A stretch of 64,000 nucleotides of DNA from the NCBI GenBank assembly GCA_007922195.1, contig ML681991.1, positions 48,243,742 to 48,307,741 of the forward strand, given 5' to 3'. Shown here one piece after another: positions 11,609-23,899 of the stretch; positions within the stretch are counted from its first letter, which is position 1, and each line of letters opens with the position of its first letter. Source of the stretch: Podocnemis expansa. Its lineage: Eukaryota > Chordata > Testudines > Podocnemididae. A model generated the notes under the pieces. That model searched no databases, was not told where the DNA came from, and worked only from the letters and a program-made list of their open reading frames with translations. The position numbers and the translations under genes are program-made.

Positions 11609-13349
11609 GGAGCTTGGCTTTGTCAACACAGGCACCAAAGCCTTTGTGGGGCTACTGAAATGGCAGACATTCATTGTGTGTCCGGGCATTAAAGTGATTT
11701 CTATCTGGCAGGATGTAAGAAATTCTCTGAAAGAACTCCAGGCTGGATCCCATGGAGGCAACTGCTAACTTTTGCAGGGACAGAAATGTACCCTGATCAT
11801 TTTAGCACTGAAAGCTGGGGAGAGCTTTCTAACAACTCTGAGTGAGCTGGAAAGATAAAGGTGTATACATTAATTCCCTGCAGGCCCACAGCCAGGTCTA
11901 GTCTTTTTGAGGGAACAGGTTGGGCTGGGTTGGAGTTTTCTTGTCCTCCCCCGCTAAGTCTAGGAAAGGGAAGAAAGACAGGGTGTGGAAAGAGACAGCA
12001 CAAGGAATGCTCTGACATACAGAAATCTGCTCAGGGAGCTGTGCTGGAGACAAACAAATGTCTCATTTCCTGCCTGCAAGTGGAACAGTCACCTACCTGA
12101 GACAACTCCTGACAGACAAAAGGATCTGACTAGTTAGCTCAAGGGGCACAAACACTGACATATAAACTGAAGATGGGAGAGGAGGCATATCAGGTGCATC
12201 TAAGGAAGCAGCAAGCTCACTGGCAAAATGCACACTCACAAGAAACATGAAGCACAAAACACGCAAGCGAGAGATCCAAATACAGAAAACACACTCAATG
12301 CAGAACATGAAACACACAAGACTAGCTGACAGAAACACACACTCACCAATAGAGGAGCCAGGATATGAATAAAGAGATTTGCGTTTTTCTTTCTGGAATG
12401 TGAATATTGCTAGAAAGGTGACCATAACAGTATAACAGTGCTGTCAATAGTAAAGAACATGTTGTACTGGCCTGAAACTGGCTCACCTGTGTCCCTAATA
12501 AGTATTGCGTGGAGAGACCAGCTAAAATGATACAAAACTGCTCTCTGTCTATCCACCAGCCCCTGGACACACTGATCTCCCTATTTACCCAGTCATACCC
12601 ATACCCCAAACTTCCATACTTCCTTGTTAGATCTTGGCATATCCATTTTAAATGCTGGTCCCTCCCCTGCCCCCAGCACACTCGTTGAGCTTTATTTAGT
12701 CCATCTAAGCTGATGCAATTTTTGTGTCATCAGATTTTTCATACCTGTTAAGGAGATCTGCATCTAGGCATCTGTCTTCACCCAGAAACATTATATACAT
12801 TTTGAGCAGCCACTTATGAGAGTGTTTTTTTTGGGGGGGGGGGGGGGGGGCAGGAGGAGGAGGAGGGAATGGAACAAAATCTAGAGGAAACAAGGCCAAA
12901 ATTGTCTTACTGCACCCCCCCACTTCACTAAATGGTCTTACTGCACCCCCCCATGACATCACTCAAGCAGCCAACACCAACATTTTGGATGTGTCCATCA
13001 AAAAAAAGAGCATGCCAATACAGATAGTTTCTGCAGCTTGACCAAGATGAAAACATCTGGCTAGTCTCCTGGGGAGAAGTAGAAAAGAAGGTGAAACTAA
13101 TGAAAACTGGGAAATCCTCCATCTTTGACTATGTATCATAGGGGCACACCTATGGGTGGGCCCTGGTGGGCACACTAAGTACTGGCCAGGCTCACCCTGG
13201 AGAGTCAGTGGCCTGCCCAGAAAACAGGGTTTGGCTATGCCCTGATGTGTCCCTGGAACTATTAAAATATTTTAGAAAGAAAAGCCAGCACTGATTGTGC
13301 ATCTTGGGATGTAAAAACCAGGATACCTTGAGTATCAGTAGAAAGGTTA
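11609..13349. other. Non-coding unit A sequence
   Basis: No gene is visible. It aligns with about 53,935-55,250 in unit B, best at 12,960-13,120, including a shared GCAGCTTGACCAAGAT block. A poly-G tract of about 20 bases lies at 12,833-12,852. Confidence 0.5.
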
Positions 13350-13895
13350 CTAGACCTCTGAATTCGATGCTGGTGTAGCTGCTGCCAGAATTTTTTGTCC
13401 CATTCTGGTGGCCACAATTCAAGAAAATGATGATAAATTGGAGAAGGGTCAAAAATGAGCCATAATAATGACTTTAGGATTAGAAAAAAAAAGTCATATA
13501 GTGAAAAACTCAAAGAGCAAAATTTGTTTAATATACTGTAAAAAATGTCAAAGGGTAAGTTTTGATCACAGTTCTAGGAAAGAAATATTTAATAACAGGC
13601 TCTTCCGCCTATCAAGAAATGCTCTAACAGAATCCAGTGACTAGACATTGAAGCTAGAGGAATTCAACACTGAAATAAAGGGTCTGTGTTAACAGTGAGA
13701 ATAATTTTTACCAATGGAACAATTTGCCAAAGTATATGCTAGACCCTCCATCACTGCCAGTTCTTAAATCAAGTTGGGCTATTGCCCTAAAAGACCTAGT
13801 CAAGCAATTTCTTAGGGGCATTTCTCTCACTTGGCTCAGACAGGAAGGCAGACTAGAGAGTCACAATGGTGTCTCCTGGCCTTGGAATCTATGAA
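13350..13895 (+). mobile_element. CR1-type LINE 3' end
   Basis: Plus-strand sequence follows the C-terminal coding and 3' part of turtle CR1 elements: a block starting TGATAAATTGGAGAAGG, a later GAACAATTTGCCAAAG stretch, and a closing CTTGGAATCTATGAATC. Only its tail survives in unit B (about 55,960-56,035), where another repeat occupies the earlier part. 5' truncated. Confidence 0.7.
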
Positions 13896-14064
13896 TCACG
13901 AGGTTAGCTGACTATTTACCTAGTTTAGGATTCCCATGTCACTCGGGAACCATTTTAATAGGTTCAGGTGTGGTATGGTTCACTATGCCAAAACTGAGTA
14001 CATTTGGGGCAGCCAATGTTCTGTGATTCTGTGGAGGCTGCTGAATGGATACTGGCTAGTTGCT

Positions 14065-14582
14065 AATATCCGAAGGGGTAGCCATGTTAGTTTAGTTCAG
14101 TAAAAGAAACAAGGAGTCCTGTGGCACTTAAAGACTAACAAATTTATTTATTGCATGAGCTTTGCTGAGAGAAAATCCCACTTTGTCAAACACTTTGAAG
14201 ATGAGGGAAATTACAGAAATAAATGCAGGGAAGTGTAAGTCATGGAAACAAGTCACACTCTAACAGCAAATCAAAACAGTTATTAAGATTCAAACACTGG
14301 GAAACAACATACAAAGGAAGATGAGGTCACCTGTTGTAATGCAAGAAAAACCCAGTGTCCTGATTAAGTCCTGAAGCAATGCAACTGAATGTGCAAATGA
14401 ATTCAATTTCCCTAGCTTATCTTTGAAGCCTTTATTCAGTATTCATTTGTGTGAGCACAGCAATTAACAAACTGTAAATGGAGTGATTACAAAGACTGAA
14501 ATGCTGACCCACTGGTTTTACTTTTTTGTGGTTTCTGAGGTCAGTTTTGTGCCCATTAATTTTCTTGCACAGAGATTGGTTT
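14065..14582 (-). mobile_element. 5'-truncated Penelope-like (GIY-YIG) retroelement with 11 bp target duplication
   Basis: The insert lies between direct repeats GGCTAGTTGCT at 14054-14064 and 14583-14593; unit B has a single such site near 56,172. The minus strand from about 14,577 encodes a peptide starting QSLCKKINGHKTDLRN with KPVGQHFS further on. I recognise this as the C-terminal part of the endonuclease of Penelope-like elements (pattern QSL-x-K-x-INGHK). The element's 3' end is at the low-coordinate side (GGGGTAGCCATGTTAGT on the plus strand). The same end recurs at 22,872, 49,058 and 36,799. The family name is recognition from memory; the insertion itself is certain. Confidence 0.65.
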
Positions 14583-14752
14583 GGCTAGTTGCTCTTTTCA
14601 GACTGAGCTCCATCGTATCTATCCACCCCAGTTCATCTGACCTCTCTACCCCCTAACATTTGTGCGCATCCCTTCATAAAAGCACCTGATGATGGACAAA
14701 GGAACAGGACCATGCAAAGTTGTGAATCCCAGCCACATTCCTGGGAGGTACA

Positions 14753-14952
14753 TGTAACCCCCCTGGGGTTTTAAGGAGTGTGGTCCCTTTAAATTTTTGN
14801 NNNNNNNNNCCAGTGTGTGTGTGGTCACTCTGGGGGTTTGGAACAGGTGTCCCTGGGGCAAAGGGGCTCTCCTTGCTGTGTTCCCGTGCACACCCTTTCT
14901 CTGGTCAGAGCCGCCTGCAAGGCAGACTCAATCTGGCCACGTGGGTGTTACA
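14753..14952. mobile_element. LTR-like element with TG...CA ends, interrupted by an assembly gap
   Basis: The segment begins TGTAACCCCC and ends GGGTGTTACA, with TACA on both flanks (14749-14752 and 14953-14956). The corresponding place in unit B (about 56,325-56,360) lacks it. Ten Ns at 14800-14809 fall inside, so internal sequence may be missing and the element may be longer than shown. Confidence 0.45.
14800..14809. other. Assembly gap (10 N)
   Basis: Run of ten unknown bases; real length unknown. Confidence 0.99.
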
Positions 14953-15327
14953 TACAATTGTCAGATTATGCAAGGATGATGAAATTCTGGCTTTCTAGTA
15001 TGAATGAGGCCATTAAACTACTGTTATACCATACAAGCATGATCAGAAGAGCACATCAGTACCACAAGCAAGGGTTCACTGTTACATAACAGCAACTCCT
15101 ATCAGGTCTAACAAACACCCTACATGTAAGGTATTGCTCTCCTGGTATTATCTAAAAAGAAGACAATGAGAACTATCCAGCAAGACCTTTAACACACTGG
15201 TCATGGTGAAATGTTTGTTTTAACACCCTGCAAGAAAGTATGGTTACACAATGAGTTTATGCATTACAGTCTGTAATCAAGCAAAAGGAGAGACAGGTTT
15301 TCACCAGCTAGCAGAAACAGATACTTC

Positions 15328-15442
15328 TTCAAGAGCTACTCACATCATTCAGTTACAGGCACGTAGACACCTGCACCTGAATGTATGTGAGCAGCCCATC
15401 TTGAAGAAGGATGGTTACTGGTGAGTAACCAACCGTTCTCTT
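15328..15442. mobile_element. Snap-back fragment of DIRS terminal sequences
   Basis: About 115 bases made of the two DIRS outer ends facing each other: CTACTCACATCATTCAGTTACAGG, split by a short centre, then GAATGTATGTGAGCAGCCCATC and GGTTACTGGTGAGTAACCAACC in pieces. It folds back on itself and closely matches the internal complementary region at 6199-6300. It is absent from unit B (about 56,690). Confidence 0.65.
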
Positions 15443-17497
15443 CCTTGCTCTCATGCAAATGAAGCAGGATTAACCACACACAATGGGGATTATATTTCCA
15501 TTTTAAAGCCAGAAGGAAGGAAAATTAATCAAGTGATGTGAAAGCAGTGTGGGAAATCAACATTGGCTTCTGAACACCAAGGATTCAGCCCAACAGTAGG
15601 GAAAAAGAAAGTAGACTTTTTTGGACAAAGAAAGCAGAGGGAAGGGCACTATTTTTTTTTTAACTGCAGGATGTTCATGGTGGACTGGAATGTGAGAAAT
15701 CTGAATCCTTATTTCACTGTGAAACAGGGTGAGAAAACTGCTGTACCATTCTGCAGTCCTTTGGCTAAGTTGTAGTCCCTAGAAAACATGTTATAGCTGT
15801 AACAATTTTTTATTTCTATTATTTCTGTTTAATCTCACTTGCATCTCTGTTCTTTGTTAATAAACTGATTTTTGGTTTCCCTATCAGTTCATTTCAGTGC
15901 TGCATTATTATAGCAAAGTGGGTCCCTCAGCCGATCTAACAGGCTTGTGCATACTGCCCCTGTGGAGTCTGAGGACTTGGTCATTTCTGGCCAAGTCCTT
16001 AACAAAGGCAAAAAATTAACCTCTGTCAGTTCTATATTCTGGTTTGACTGAGTGGTAAATCAAGACCTATTTAATCAATCTAGAATTCTGTTCAATAACT
16101 CAACATCTGGAAGAAGAATACTTCTCAGTCTAAGGGAGCAAATTGTTTTTCAACTCAACACAGTGAATCCAGGGAGGTGAGTGAGCATTAGAGAGTTGAA
16201 GGGAGATAGGCAAGTTATTTTATGTAGCTTACATATGTCTCTTCAACTGCAGCCTAAAATGGCAGAGAGTGAAGACCAGTCCTTTGGGAATGTCCAGTAA
16301 TACACACTGTGTACTGCAGAGAAACAGTCTTCCAATGGTATGGCAACTCCAGGGTACCAAGTATCACCTGCAAGCTCAGGGTCCAAAGGACCTAATAGAC
16401 TGGAGTCTGATGCAAAGATGTAACAAGGTGACTTAGAGTTTGGGATGCACCAAGAAAACACCCTAATGGGAATCTTGGGCCAATGGTTCCTTGTAGTCCC
16501 CAAACTCCTGAACTGGTTGATGGCCTCATTAAAATCCTTTGCTTCTTTGGTCTCATCAGATTAAGAGTGATCAGCCTTGTTCTTTCTGTCTGGGTGATCT
16601 GAGAACTGAGACAGGCTAGGGCTAGGATCTGTAGCAGTAGATACTGCTAGACTATCTTGGCCTCAGTCCCTATATCAGTAGAACATTTGAGAAGGCAATT
16701 GGCAAATCCAAATGACATCTAGCCAACCATGACCCAAGGGATGTGGCCTCCCCCACCTCTCAACAAAGAGGATGTGTAACACTGCCCAGCTGTAGAACAA
16801 AGGCTGGGGTTGGCAGTGTGAGGTGGGGGGATAAGAGCTGGTGTCTTTAAAGAGTAGTAGGGGGGTCCCAGCTGGTGTTTGACAAAGGAGGTAAGACTGG
16901 GAGAGCAAGGGAGCTTGCACAGCTGGGTAGAACTGGAGCCTGAACAGTTCTTCAGTCTACTCCCAGGACTTCCCAGACCATGTTCCAGTCAATGAATAAA
17001 CCCATCTGTTCTGACAATGTTGTGGGAGCACCACTGCAAACGCTGGCCATGTTTCTTAGTCTTGGCTGGATTGGAGTTCTTGGGGTGAAGCAGAAGGACT
17101 GCAGGCCCAAAAATCTGGTCTATGTAGGTGATAAAGCTGTGTGGCTTATGGAAGAGGAAAACTGAGACTCCTCATTGGTTTGTGAAGTTGAAAGCTCCTC
17201 CTGGAGTCTCTTGTGAACCAGCAGAGTCATAGGCCTGATCCTGTGTGTTGTAGGAAGTGGTAGAGTAGAGAAAATACTGTTTGTGTTTTTCAATAAGTGA
17301 CATTCAGGAGGTAAACAAGGGCAATCAAAGAAAACAGCAAACAAAAATTGTAATTACTACCTTAAGAAAGCCATTGCAAACCTGGGCAGGGAGAGAGGAA
17401 TAAGTGCAGACACACTTGATAGGGCATAGCCAAAAAAGGGTGATCAAGCCAAAAAAGAGGTTTAATGTGTTCAGCTCTGGTTCCTGTTGTTTAAGGC
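15443..17497. other. Non-coding unit A sequence
   Basis: No gene is visible. The ends align with unit B (15,443-15,560 with about 56,700; 15,780-16,130 with 60,480-60,800; 16,985-17,490 with 62,095-62,600). The middle (about 16,180-16,960) differs between copies and was not identified. Confidence 0.45.
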
Positions 17498-17836
17498 CTT
17501 GTCTACACTAGAAAGCTTTGTTGCCAAAAGTTAACTTTTTTTTTTTCAAAAGAGTCTGCCTATGTTTTCCATTGCCTTGCCCTTTTTTTTAAATAAAGAA
17601 AGTCCAGTGTAGCCTTTCACTTTTTTGGGGGGGTGGGGTGGACAAACAAACAAAAACAAACAAACAAACAAAAAAGCTGAGGTATTTTGGGACAACAAGC
17701 CGGTCCCCAGACCGTTCTCCCAAAATAGCATTTTTGAAAGAAGTTATTTTGAGATAATTAGCTCGAATATATTTTGAAATATTTTTTTCAATAACAAGTT
17801 TTTTCAAAAATGCTAAGTAATGTAGGCATAGCCACA
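17498..17836. mobile_element. MITE with CTACAC-type inverted ends
   Basis: It begins GGCCTTGTCTACACTAG and ends near ATGTAGGCATAGCC, imperfect inverted ends of a reptile MITE family, with AT-rich A/T runs inside. Unit B has continuous sequence at the matching point (about 62,600). It is inserted next to the CR1 piece at 17,936. Confidence 0.6.
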
Positions 17837-17935
17837 GAGGGTTGTATTTTGTTGTTGGGTCTTTTGTTTTGTTTTGTTTTTTTTTAATTGGTGGAACTTA
17901 CTTTGCAAAATATGACTAATGTAGAAATGGCCCAA

Positions 17936-18130
17936 GAAAATAAAATACAAACTGGAACAGGTGCAAAGAAGAGTTACTTAGAAGGTTCACGGAATGGAAA
18001 AGCTGCTTTATGAGAGGAGACTCAAAGAGCTTGGCTTGTTTATCCTAACCAAAAGGCTGAGGGGAGATATGATTACCTTCTATAGATACATCAGAGAGAT
18101 AAATATCAGGGAGAGAGAGTTGCTGGGGGA
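17936..18130 (+). mobile_element. CR1-type LINE fragment, ORF2 C-terminal part
   Basis: The plus strand encodes ERRLKELGLF followed by KRLRGDMITFYRYI, the conserved C-terminal region of CR1 ORF2. The same insertion occurs in unit B at about 62,640, so it predates the duplication. 5' truncated and decayed. Confidence 0.75.
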
Positions 18131-19894
18131 AAATGCAAATAGTTTTGCTATGCAGGGAGGAGGAAGGGTTTCCCCCACTTGCTTGTGACACAAAGGCAAG
18201 GCTGTTCAGCTCTGGACACCTCCCTCTCTCTCAACAGAAACAAGGATCGAAGCAGGGCAGAGAAACAGCCTCCAGCCATCTCTACATGGGAGAAGTGAGT
18301 CAGAAAGCCAACTCCTGGCTGGGCCTCGCTAGGGAAGCAGAAGCAGATTTGTGCCCAGCCAAGCATGTGCCTACTCAAGATGATGACCAGATAGGTTTGC
18401 CTTCTCTAGAGGCAAGAGAAGCCCCAGGGAAAATGAAAGCAAGCTGGGAGGATGCTTGGTTCTAGTGTCACCATGGGCATTGTGGCATCTCTTAAACCAA
18501 ACTTCTGTCGGATTCTTAGAAGTGCCCAGGAAAAGCTACAACAATGATGGGAAATGTGGGTGGATAAACATTTCCAGGCAGTGATAGAAGAGTCCTCTTT
18601 CAGTTGGGTCTCAAAGAGAGCAGAAATTCGACGAAGTAGGAAAATTTTACCACATTTTACCATATTTTTAGGAATCTTGTTTGTACCTCAGTTTCTTCCA
18701 CAGACTGCACGGCTAGCCAGTGGAGGGGAAAGGGTGGTTTGTTCTCAGAACAGGCTATGAGACATCAGTGTGGGTGTTGTCCGGCTGTTGGGCCTTGGTC
18801 CCCATTGCTGAATCTGGGAAGACCACAGCAAATCCAGTTACTGGGACAGTGAAACCTAGTCACAAATGTCCTGTGTCAGACTTGCCCACTCTCTTAACGC
18901 CTGATGCTGATGCTCACCCTTACTCCAAAGTTACTCTGGATGAACACCCTGGCTGTGGGAGCAAACCATGGCTTTTCCAGTTTCTCTCACTAAGCCAAGC
19001 CTGATCCAAGCTTGCAGAAACCCTAGTCCAGGGCTATACTGAACCTGAGAGGCTAGCCCTAGAAACTGACCTCATAGATCCCATAAATGGGGGGACTGTC
19101 CTCCAGCATTTGGGACCAGCAGAGTCCATCTGCCCAAACTGCTGTGCTTGCTTCCTTTTCAGAGATGACTCCTGGAAGGTGTGCTCCAGGGATAAGGTAC
19201 CACACTATTCTTCAGGTGGGCCTCCTTTGTTCTGAGATACAAGGTATTGCAGAGCAAGCCATTACAAGCAAAGAAGGAACCTGCGAATGTGTTAATAAAC
19301 TGACTGGCACTCATCCCAGCTCTCAGCACCAGCACAAATTTCTGCTTACGATCGTCACAGCTTCAGCTCCAAGCTAGCCAATGAGGCTGCAACAGATCCA
19401 GTTCTGCAAAACCTCCTCTAAGGATGGGAGTTCTCTAGGTGTGTTTGCTGGAGCAAGCAAAGTCCTTTAACTGTGTTAAAATCTGTTTTTGTTTTTGTTT
19501 TTTTTTAGCTGAAAGTCTTTCTTTTGTCCAGAGGTCTCCCAGTTCACAGACAGCACTGAAATCAGAAAGGTTTATTAGTTCTCAGGATCACAACATAGAC
19601 AGATTTTGCTAGCAGATGAACTGAAAGTTACAGTAGTGACCAACTCAGGCCCTACAATCCACAACTTCTTCTTGGCAGGGACTGTCCTCCCTCCAAACCA
19701 CACACACAGACACACTTCTCCCTCCCCTCCCCAGTACTTTGTCTCTTTCTCTGTCAAAATGTTACAACCTGGTGCTGCTGGTTAAGGAAAGGCCAGGGGC
19801 CAGCCCATTGTCTGACTGTGTGACTGGGGAAGGTACATGCACCCTCTAGTGGTCTCAGCAATAAACACAAACCTGGGTCCCATCACTGAAATCC
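18131..19894. other. Unassigned spacer
   Basis: No gene is recognised. About 19,560-19,790 resembles 24,365-24,600 (shared TAGTTCTCAGGATCACA and a later GACCAACT block), so it belongs to an unnamed interspersed repeat. Confidence 0.4.
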
Positions 19895-19896
19895 AC

Positions 19897-20511
19897 GGCT
19901 GTATTCACACACACCATTATTTCGAAATAAGTTGTGTCAAAACAACTTGTTTCGAAATAACGTCTTACTTCGAAATAACATATATCGAATTAACAAAATG
20001 TTATTTTGAAATAAGACAAAAAGCGGGAAACGAAATAGCAGGTTCACACTGTGAACCTGCTATTTTGCTTCCTCAGGGGGCTGCAGGCACCGGCGGGCTG
20101 CAGCGCTGCACAGTGCTGCTCCCCGCTGGTGCCTGCAAAGAGGGGCTGCGGGCACCAGCGGGCTTCAGCGCTGCCGGGCGCTGAACCCCGCCGGTGCCTG
20201 CAGCCCGGATCTTCAGGCGCTGGCCAGGGGACAGCCCTCAGCACCCTCGCCAGGGTGCTGAGTGTTCCCTGGCCAGGGTGCTGAGGGGGCAGCCCTTGAC
20301 CTGTTGTTTTGGAACCTCTTGTTCCGAAACTACATGTTCACACACGTTGTTTCGCCCCCAAATGGGGTTTAACTTGTTTCGAAACAATACCCTTGTTTTG
20401 AAACAACGGGTTCCCGTTGTTTCAAAACAACGGTGCATCGTGTGAACATGTTTTTTTTTTCCGAAACAACGAGGTTGTTTCAAAACAAAAGTACTGTGTG
20501 AACACAGCCCA
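19897..20511. mobile_element. Long MITE with snap-back TTATTTCGAAATAA arms
   Basis: Imperfect inverted ends GGCTGTATTCACACA and TGTGTGAACACAGCC enclose arms packed with palindromic TTCGAAATAA and GTTTCGAAACAA words. The GC-rich core (20,080-20,300) contains an inverted repeat of CACCCTGGCCAG-type words. Related copies lie at 29,318, 34,127 and 34,719. No transposase ORF is present; it would depend on an autonomous DNA transposon. Confidence 0.7.
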
Positions 20512-20711
20512 TGAGTAATATGTAGGGGAAACTGAACTGTGCACACAGCGCTCAGAGAAAATTTTAGGAGTATATCCACTATGTCACACTCATTCAGAAA
20601 TGTTCAAGCTAATCTTTATTCCATCAGACTCCCTGTTCTGCTCTATCATTTTGTATGTTGATGATACAAGTCCCCCCCCCCAGTTAGCACAGTGAAATTT
20701 GGGAGGTTCCT

Positions 20712-21003
20712 TTACTCAAGGTACGTCTAGACTGACGCTGGCAAAATCGCCACCATCAGTACAATCATCTGGGCGCAATTCAGCAGTGACTATGAACTCA
20801 GTGCCGTGCTTCAGATATCGTCATAGCAGCTCCTGCCTCCTAGGAGGAGTTGCTGAAAGCCAACCGCAAGCCAAGTGTGGACGGTTTCCCTCAGTGTGTC
20901 CCTACAGCTTAGAAAGTCGCTGGCTGGTATGCAAAGTATTTTATGTGCCTTACATATCTGCCATTGACTGCTGCCAAAAATCCTGTTAAGTGTAGACTCA
21001 TGG
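20712..21003. mobile_element. MITE with GTCTAGAC-type inverted ends
   Basis: It starts near GGTACGTCTAGACTGACGC and ends near AAGTGTAGACTCATGG, resembling the ends of the MITE at 17,498. Non-coding. Confidence 0.45.
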
Positions 21004-21389
21004 CTAAAGATCAGACCCAGATGTGCACAGCAACAGCCACACTCAACCTAAGGAAAAACTTCTATAATTGTACCAGGTTTTTTTAGTACTGTTTTGAAAG
21101 TCACAAACATGCAAGGTGGCTAGAAACAACACAGAACAAACTGAACACCATTTATATCCATTCTTGCAGAAAAACTTGATAGTGTTAGCTATGATCTTCT
21201 TCACCTGCCCACTCAACATCACCATCAGGGGTGGTTAACTTGGTATCTCCCCATGCATACAGGCCAGGACATAACGTGTGTAATGATTTATATTGACATT
21301 ACCCGGCCTAATTCTGTAGTACTTTCAGCCCCATATGTAGTTCTTCACCTTCTTAATGTGGGGTGCCAAGCTTCATGGGTTATTAATCC

Positions 21390-21875
21390 TTTTATCTGAA
21401 GTTCCTGTAATCAACCAATACACCTGGGTCCATCTCCTCCTTTGTCATTCCCAATTTATGCATCCTCAACTTATAGCAAACATTCTTGTTATTAGTCCCT
21501 AAATGCATGACCTTGTACTTTCCAATATTAAATTTTACCCTATTCTTATTTTTCCAGTTTACAAGATCATCCAGATCTTGATGCATGATATCCCTATTCT
21601 TCCTTGTATTGGCAGTACCCTCCAGCTTTGTGTCATCCATAAACTTTTTTAGCATACTGCAACTTCTTGAGGAACTACTCTGGTAACCTTCCAGCTTGTG
21701 AGTTCAACTTTCAGCATGATTCACTATAGCCTCCCCTTTTACCTGTTCCTTATCCACCTTCCAATTTTCAAGATAATTCCCATCATTTCCAGTTTAGCTA
21801 GCAATTCCCTATGTGGAACTGAATCAAATGTCTTACTGAAATCTAGGTAAATTAGTTCCATTTGCCTTGCTCTGT
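21390..21875 (-). mobile_element. CR1-type LINE reverse transcriptase fragment
   Basis: The minus strand encodes LDFSKTFDSVPH, then after decay KFMDDTKLEG and NIGKYKVMHLGTNNK, consecutive blocks of a CR1 ORF2 reverse transcriptase. The active-site region reads FMDD. Frameshifts are present. It abuts a CR1 3' tail in the opposite orientation at 21,890. Confidence 0.75.
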
Positions 21876-21889
21876 AGCATGGGGCATGA

Positions 21890-22060
21890 CCCATTTTCTG
21901 CTGGAATCTCTGTATCTTGAAACCTTTAAACCATGTTTTGAGGACATCAATAACTCAATTGTAGGTTAGGGATCCATTACAGGAGTGGGTGGGTGAAGCT
22001 TTGTGGCCTTCATTAAGAAGGAGGTCAGGCTATGATTATGATGGGTCCTGCTAACTGTAC
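21890..22060 (+). mobile_element. CR1-type LINE 3' tail, inverted relative to the neighbouring RT piece
   Basis: Plus-strand sequence with AACCTTTAAACCATG, GGAGTGGGTGGGTGAAG and GGAGGTCAGGCTATGATTATGATGG matches the 3' region of reptile CR1, as also seen at 63,640-63,850. Confidence 0.65.
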
Positions 22061-22871
22061 AGTTCATGAGTATATGTTGTGGCAAACTGCTGGTTTTCAG
22101 GCAGTGGATCTTGTGCTTTTGTTTAGTGGAAGTGGGTCAGGGCAGACCCCAAATGCCTGAGTCCTGCCCCTATGGGGCACTTACACTGGTGACACTCCAG
22201 GAAGGAGAGAGGAGGTTCGGATTTGGGCCCACCTTTTATTCCTGGTCCCAGCCCAGGGGCCCTATGAAGTGCAGTTATGGGCTGCTGACAATGCCCAAGC
22301 CTACACTTCTTTCCCCTGGGCTGTCTTCCCCCTCCGTCCTTACAGTTCCTTGTGCTTGCTCTCGCCTTAGGCCAGGTTTCTCTTCTGAGCCGATCAGAGT
22401 CTTGGACACCTTTCTTTCTCTTCTCAAGTCCAGTTACCTTCTACAAACTCTTCTGCTCCTTCACTTCAAACACCTCTGCTCCTTCGCTCTGCACAGCACC
22501 ACCCTCCTCCATCTTGTGCAACTTCTGTTAGGGGTGGGGTAGCTTTTATCAGACACCTGCCTAACTCTTAGTTGATCTCAGGTGCTTCTAATCAACCTGC
22601 AATAACCCTGGTTAGCCACTGGGGAACAAAGCCTTCAGCATTCTGAGGTTCACATATTTCCCATCTTCTACTTTCAGCCTGCCTGCTGGCTTTGATCTCT
22701 CACAATGGTAATTAGCATTAGTTGATTAGTTATCATGACATCCCTGTAGTCAGAAAGTAGTTATCATCCTTCATTTAAAATATCCCAAGCTGGTATAAGA
22801 GAGCGTACTGGGGTCAACTGTCATCACATCTGTCACTGCAGCAGTCTGGTTTGGACGATTTTATGATCTTG
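22061..22871. other. Unassigned spacer
   Basis: No gene is supported. An open frame at 22,066-22,542 has no recognisable domain; the text around 22,560-22,700 looks like an interspersed repeat that I could not name. Confidence 0.35.
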
Positions 22872-22949
22872 GCCCAAAGGGGTAGCTGTGTTAGTTTAGT
22901 TCAGCAAAACAAACAAGGAGTACCGTGGCACTTTTTAAAGACTAACAGA
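22872..22949 (-). mobile_element. Short Penelope-like 3' end with 12 bp target duplication
   Basis: A 78-base piece of the repeat seen at 14,065 (AGCTGTGTTAGTTTAGTTCAG then GACTAACAGA) sits between perfect copies of TTTATGATCTTG at 22860-22871 and 22950-22961. Confidence 0.75.
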
Positions 22950-23899
22950 TTTATGATCTTGAGTTGGTCTTGCTTCCACTTAAGGTGGGCTGGTGTTTAT
23001 ATCTTCATGAGTTTAACTAAGCTTCCAGGCCTTGAGGTTTGTCAGCTCATTGGACTGTTGCCTTGGCTTCTCTCTATGCTTCCTCTAGCAAATACCTAAG
23101 CTAATAGGATATGGTCTGTCCCAACTAGTCCTTGACTTCTGTGCACAGCTTGGGTGCCACTGCAAAAACAATGCCTTCCTCCTTTCACTAGCTTCACCTC
23201 ACTTCACCCCCTCCTTTGCACATGGGCATGGTCGTGCCTACCATGAAACCAAATAGCAAAGTATTGGAGAAAGCTCAAGATAAAGGCTGAAAAAGAAACA
23301 AGTGTGTGGACTGGAAACATGCAGTTACAGATAAAATAAAAATATAGAAAGTCATCAGGGGCTTCTCAGGATTGATGGAGCCCTTTCCTGTCCAGTAAGA
23401 TATTTCTCATCCAACGGTTGATCCACACAATTCAGTCTTGTCATTAGAGCTGAAATCCTCTTTTCACAAGACTCCTGCACTGGCAGAGGGACACCTCTGT
23501 AATGAATGCCCTTCTATCTCTTATTACACAGTTCTAGATGCATTGTCTCATTTTGCTAACTTCACTTTGCCAGCAATGGTCCCCTTAATACATGGTTGTC
23601 TTGGACTCTTCTGTACTTCAAGGTCACATCCATCCCCTTGCTCAGAGAGTAAACACTTGGGCAGAGGGGTCAAAAGATGTCAGGTGTCCTCTTTCTGGAA
23701 GGAGTGATCTCTGAGAATTGGCCTGCTCCAGGTGAGCAGTGTCATCTTCAATCCCTTTGGGACCTAATATTCTCCATATCACAGAACTCTTTAAATATTT
23801 ACAAATAAATCCTGCAAATAAATCCATGACCATCCATAAATCCTTAGTGTGTGGTGGAGATCAAACCTGGCCCATCAGTCAGATCAAGCAGCAGTGATC
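22950..23899. other. Unassigned spacer
   Basis: No gene, RNA or clear repeat was recognised. Confidence 0.35.

Larger units (their letters stand above)
1..18120. repeat. Tandem segmental duplication, unit A
   Basis: This segment is collinear with about 48,600-63,000. Matching landmarks read by eye include 60-150 with 48,620-48,720, the RNase coding exon and its first exon, 5690-5740 with 53,620-53,670, 12,960-13,120 with 55,085-55,250, 15,790-15,900 with 60,485-60,590, and 16,985-17,200 with 62,100-62,290. Matches are broken by copy-specific insertions, so the offset falls from about 47.9 kb at the gene to about 45.1 kb at the right end. The left limit may lie outside the window. A CR1 piece at the right end is present in both copies and so predates the duplication. 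Confidence 0.85.

Noticed and set aside
22066..22542. 158-codon ORF
   Set aside because: No domain, repeat-like surroundings and no matching splice or promoter signals.
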